DNA of 64,000 nucleotides, taken from assembly GCA_020444275.1 (NCBI GenBank), contig JAHLLG010000001.1:124001-188000 (forward strand), read 5' to 3'. Below, one piece after another: positions 62,502 through 64,000 of this stretch. The notes under the pieces were generated by a model, which was given only the letters and a program-made list of their open reading frames with translations, did not search any database and was not told the DNA's origin. The stretch comes from Bacteroidota bacterium (GTDB taxonomy: Bacteria; Bacteroidota; Bacteroidia; Bacteroidales; UBA12077). Position 1 is the first letter of the stretch. Each line of letters begins with the position of its first letter. The position numbers and the translations under genes are program-made.

Positions 62502-64000
62502 ATGATATTTTTAAATAATCCGAAAACTAAAAAAGTTATTCGCACTATACTGCGAATAACTTTTTTTTATGCAGTAATTCTGCTTAGCACATCTGATTTA
62601 TTAGCTCAATCTTTCTATTTCGACTATTACAGTGTAAAAGAGGGACTACCACAATCCAAGGTATACGATGTAGTTCAGGATAATAGTGGGTATTTATGGT
62701 TAGCCACCGAAAGTGGTATTTCACGATTTGATGGCGAAAATTTTATAACATATAACTCTGAAAGAGGTTTGGCAGAGGGTGGTATAAAAGCATTATTAAA
62801 AGACAAAAAAGGAATTATATGGATGGGGCACGTATCGGGAGGTATTACCATGTACCATGATGATCAGTTCTCAGTACATCCGTTAAGCCAGTTTGTTGGA
62901 GCTGAAATAACATCCCTTATTATGGATGAGGATACTGTACTTTGGGTTGCAACATATGGCGATGGTTTATTTAGAATTGATAATCCTTATGAGTTAAATC
63001 CTGAAAATATAAAATATGAGCAGTATAAAGGGAAGAGATTAAGCGATAGAGTAATATCAGGTACGGTAACAAACGAAGGTGAAGTATTTTTTATAACCGA
63101 TGCAGGAATAAAAATATTTAATAAAAATGAGAATTCTTTCGAAGGATTTGCTCCCGAAGGATTAGTTACCTATTTTGCTTTTACATCGATGCTTGAAGAT
63201 TCCAAAGGTGATATTTGGTTGGGAACATATCATGGAGGACTATACAGATATCTTAAAAAACAAAAGAAATTCAAGATTTATGATGCACGTGATGGTTTAG
63301 CCAACAACTGGATTAGCACAATATCTGAAGATTCTAAAGGTAATGTTTGGGTAGGAACATGGGGTGGAGGAATCACTAAGTTTTCAGGTAATAATTACAA
63401 AACCTATGACAACACCAATGGTTTGGTTGATTTGAAAATTAGAAGGGTTATTGAAGATATTGAAGGAAATATTCTTATAGCTACAAATGATCATGGTTTA
63501 GCAATATTTAAGGGTGAGCAATTTACAACTTATGGAGAAGAAGATGGGTTAGTTGATCAGCAGATATGGGCTATTGCAGAAGATAAAGGAGGCAAGTTCT
63601 GGTTTGGAACAAATGATGGAGTTTCCGTGCTCAATTTTGATGCTGGAAGAAGAGGAATCCGTTCAGCTCATTTTAATCAGGAATCGAATGCGATTGGTAA
63701 TCAAATTATGTTTTTGAAAGTTGATAAAAATGATAATATATGGATCGGTTCTGCAAATAATGGATTAAATATGTATAATTATAAAACAGGACGATTCACA
63801 TTTAATCCGGTAATAAATCGATATATCCCGAATCAGGCTGTAACGGCACTTGATATTGATTCTCGTAATTTACTATATGCAGGTACTCAGTCGGGATTAA
63901 TATATTACGATATTAACCAGGATAAAAGCCAGTTTTTAACTCAAATTCATGGATTAAATAGTTCGGATATTTCTGTGGTTTATGCTGATTCCAAAGATCG
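62502..64000 (+). CDS. Reg_prop beta-propeller sensor, C-terminus beyond window
   Basis: A partial gene starting at the ATG at 62502, 15 bases after the caspase gene, and open to the window edge (499 codons seen). A signal-like segment (ITFFYAVILLSTSDLLAQ) is followed by repeating Reg_prop motifs: SGYLWLATESGISRFDG, GIIWMGHVSGGI, GDIWLGTYHGGLYRY, NVWVGTWGGGITKF, KFWFGTNDGVSVLNF, NIWIGSANNGLNMYN. Such propellers sense ligands, usually outside the cell, and are joined to kinase or phosphatase domains, which here would be past the edge. A terminator-like hairpin lies within codons 10-22. Confidence 0.85.
   Translation, partial: MIFLNNPKTKKVIRTILRITFFYAVILLSTSDLLAQSFYFDYYSVKEGLPQSKVYDVVQDNSGYLWLATESGISRFDGENFITYNSERGLAEGGIKALLKDKKGIIWMGHVSGGITMYHDDQFSVHPLSQFVGAEITSLIMDEDTVLWVATYGDGLFRIDNPYELNPENIKYEQYKGKRLSDRVISGTVTNEGEVFFITDAGIKIFNKNENSFEGFAPEGLVTYFAFTSMLEDSKGDIWLGTYHGGLYRYLKKQKKFKIYDARDGLANNWISTISEDSKGNVWVGTWGGGITKFSGNNYKTYDNTNGLVDLKIRRVIEDIEGNILIATNDHGLAIFKGEQFTTYGEEDGLVDQQIWAIAEDKGGKFWFGTNDGVSVLNFDAGRRGIRSAHFNQESNAIGNQIMFLKVDKNDNIWIGSANNGLNMYNYKTGRFTFNPVINRYIPNQAVTALDIDSRNLLYAGTQSGLIYYDINQDKSQFLTQIHGLNSSDISVVYADSKD
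62529..62568 (+). terminator. Terminator-like hairpin inside the propeller gene start
   Basis: A perfect 16-bp stem (62529-62544 with 62551-62566) and 6-base loop followed by T residues is the form of an intrinsic terminator. It follows the caspase gene by 42 bases and lies inside the coding start of the propeller gene, so it could limit read-through into it. Confidence 0.8.

Noticed and set aside
1-64000. CRISPR array, prophage or integrated element
   Set aside because: No regular spaced repeats, phage structural genes, integrases or transposases were seen on either strand.

Overview
The window looks like an ordinary chromosomal stretch from a low-GC member of the Bacteroidota, most like the marine Bacteroidales/Marinilabiliales group. 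I base this on AT-rich DNA, promoter motifs of the TTTG-N19/20-TAnnTTTG type ahead of several genes, a scarcity of Shine-Dalgarno sequences, an S16 protein with a long charged tail, lipoproteins with Bacteroidota-type signals, head-GIN (DUF2807) and Reg_prop proteins, and a mutL-rhomboid-rhomboid-EEP run. No plasmid, prophage, insertion sequence or CRISPR array is visible. The species cannot be fixed from sequence alone.

Layout. 1-5819 (minus): one tight operon that mixes chemotaxis adaptation enzymes (two CheR-like proteins and a receiver-less CheB) with a membrane GAF protein, a membrane GAF-PAS-PAS-SpoIIE phosphatase and the start of a SiaB-like protein. No MCP or CheA is present. This is the best candidate for an unusual signalling system. 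5.9-9.5 kb: a NodU/HypF-type carbamoyltransferase, a TorF-like porin and an EEP-family hydrolase. 9.6-16.7 kb (plus): purQ, a nitroreductase, an ArsC-like protein, class I and class II fumarases side by side, and a TetM-like translational GTPase. 16.8-29.3 kb: sppA, folK, a lipoprotein, an M3 peptidase, upp, a FemAB-like protein, radC, trxA and a DnaE with a fused N-terminal proofreading exonuclease.

29.6-38.3 kb: rpsP-rimM, a thioesterase and a CapD-like dehydratase, a GIN-domain protein, then a minus-strand cell-envelope run (dapD, heptosyltransferase, GT2, GT4, tsaC) with one possible small ORF. 38.5-41.4 kb: a carboxypeptidase-regulatory-like protein, a threonine/serine dehydratase and a second EEP hydrolase. 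41.4-45.3 kb (minus): a small membrane protein, mutL and two rhomboids. 45.5-51.5 kb: rplU-rpmA, serS, a lipoprotein-EamA-S41 peptidase run, ruvC, and tonB on the opposite strand. 51.6-52.3 kb: an intergenic stretch with tRNA-Ala(GGC), plus an upstream copy of the first 19 bases of that tRNA split by a perfect 20-base palindrome.

52.3-64.0 kb: a caspase-like protein, prfB with its programmed frameshift (the gene is 75 codons longer at the 5' end than its uninterrupted reading frame), two LPP20-like envelope proteins, recX and prmC, ribD, and a second TPR/Ig-like/caspase protein followed by a beta-propeller sensor cut by the window edge. A textbook terminator hairpin lies inside the first codons of the propeller gene. 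Functional links include prmC with prfB (PrmC methylates release factors), rpsP with rimM (RimM helps assemble the S16-containing subunit), mutL with ruvC, recX and radC as scattered repair genes, and the two caspase-like proteins sharing a neighbourhood with LPP20-like proteins.
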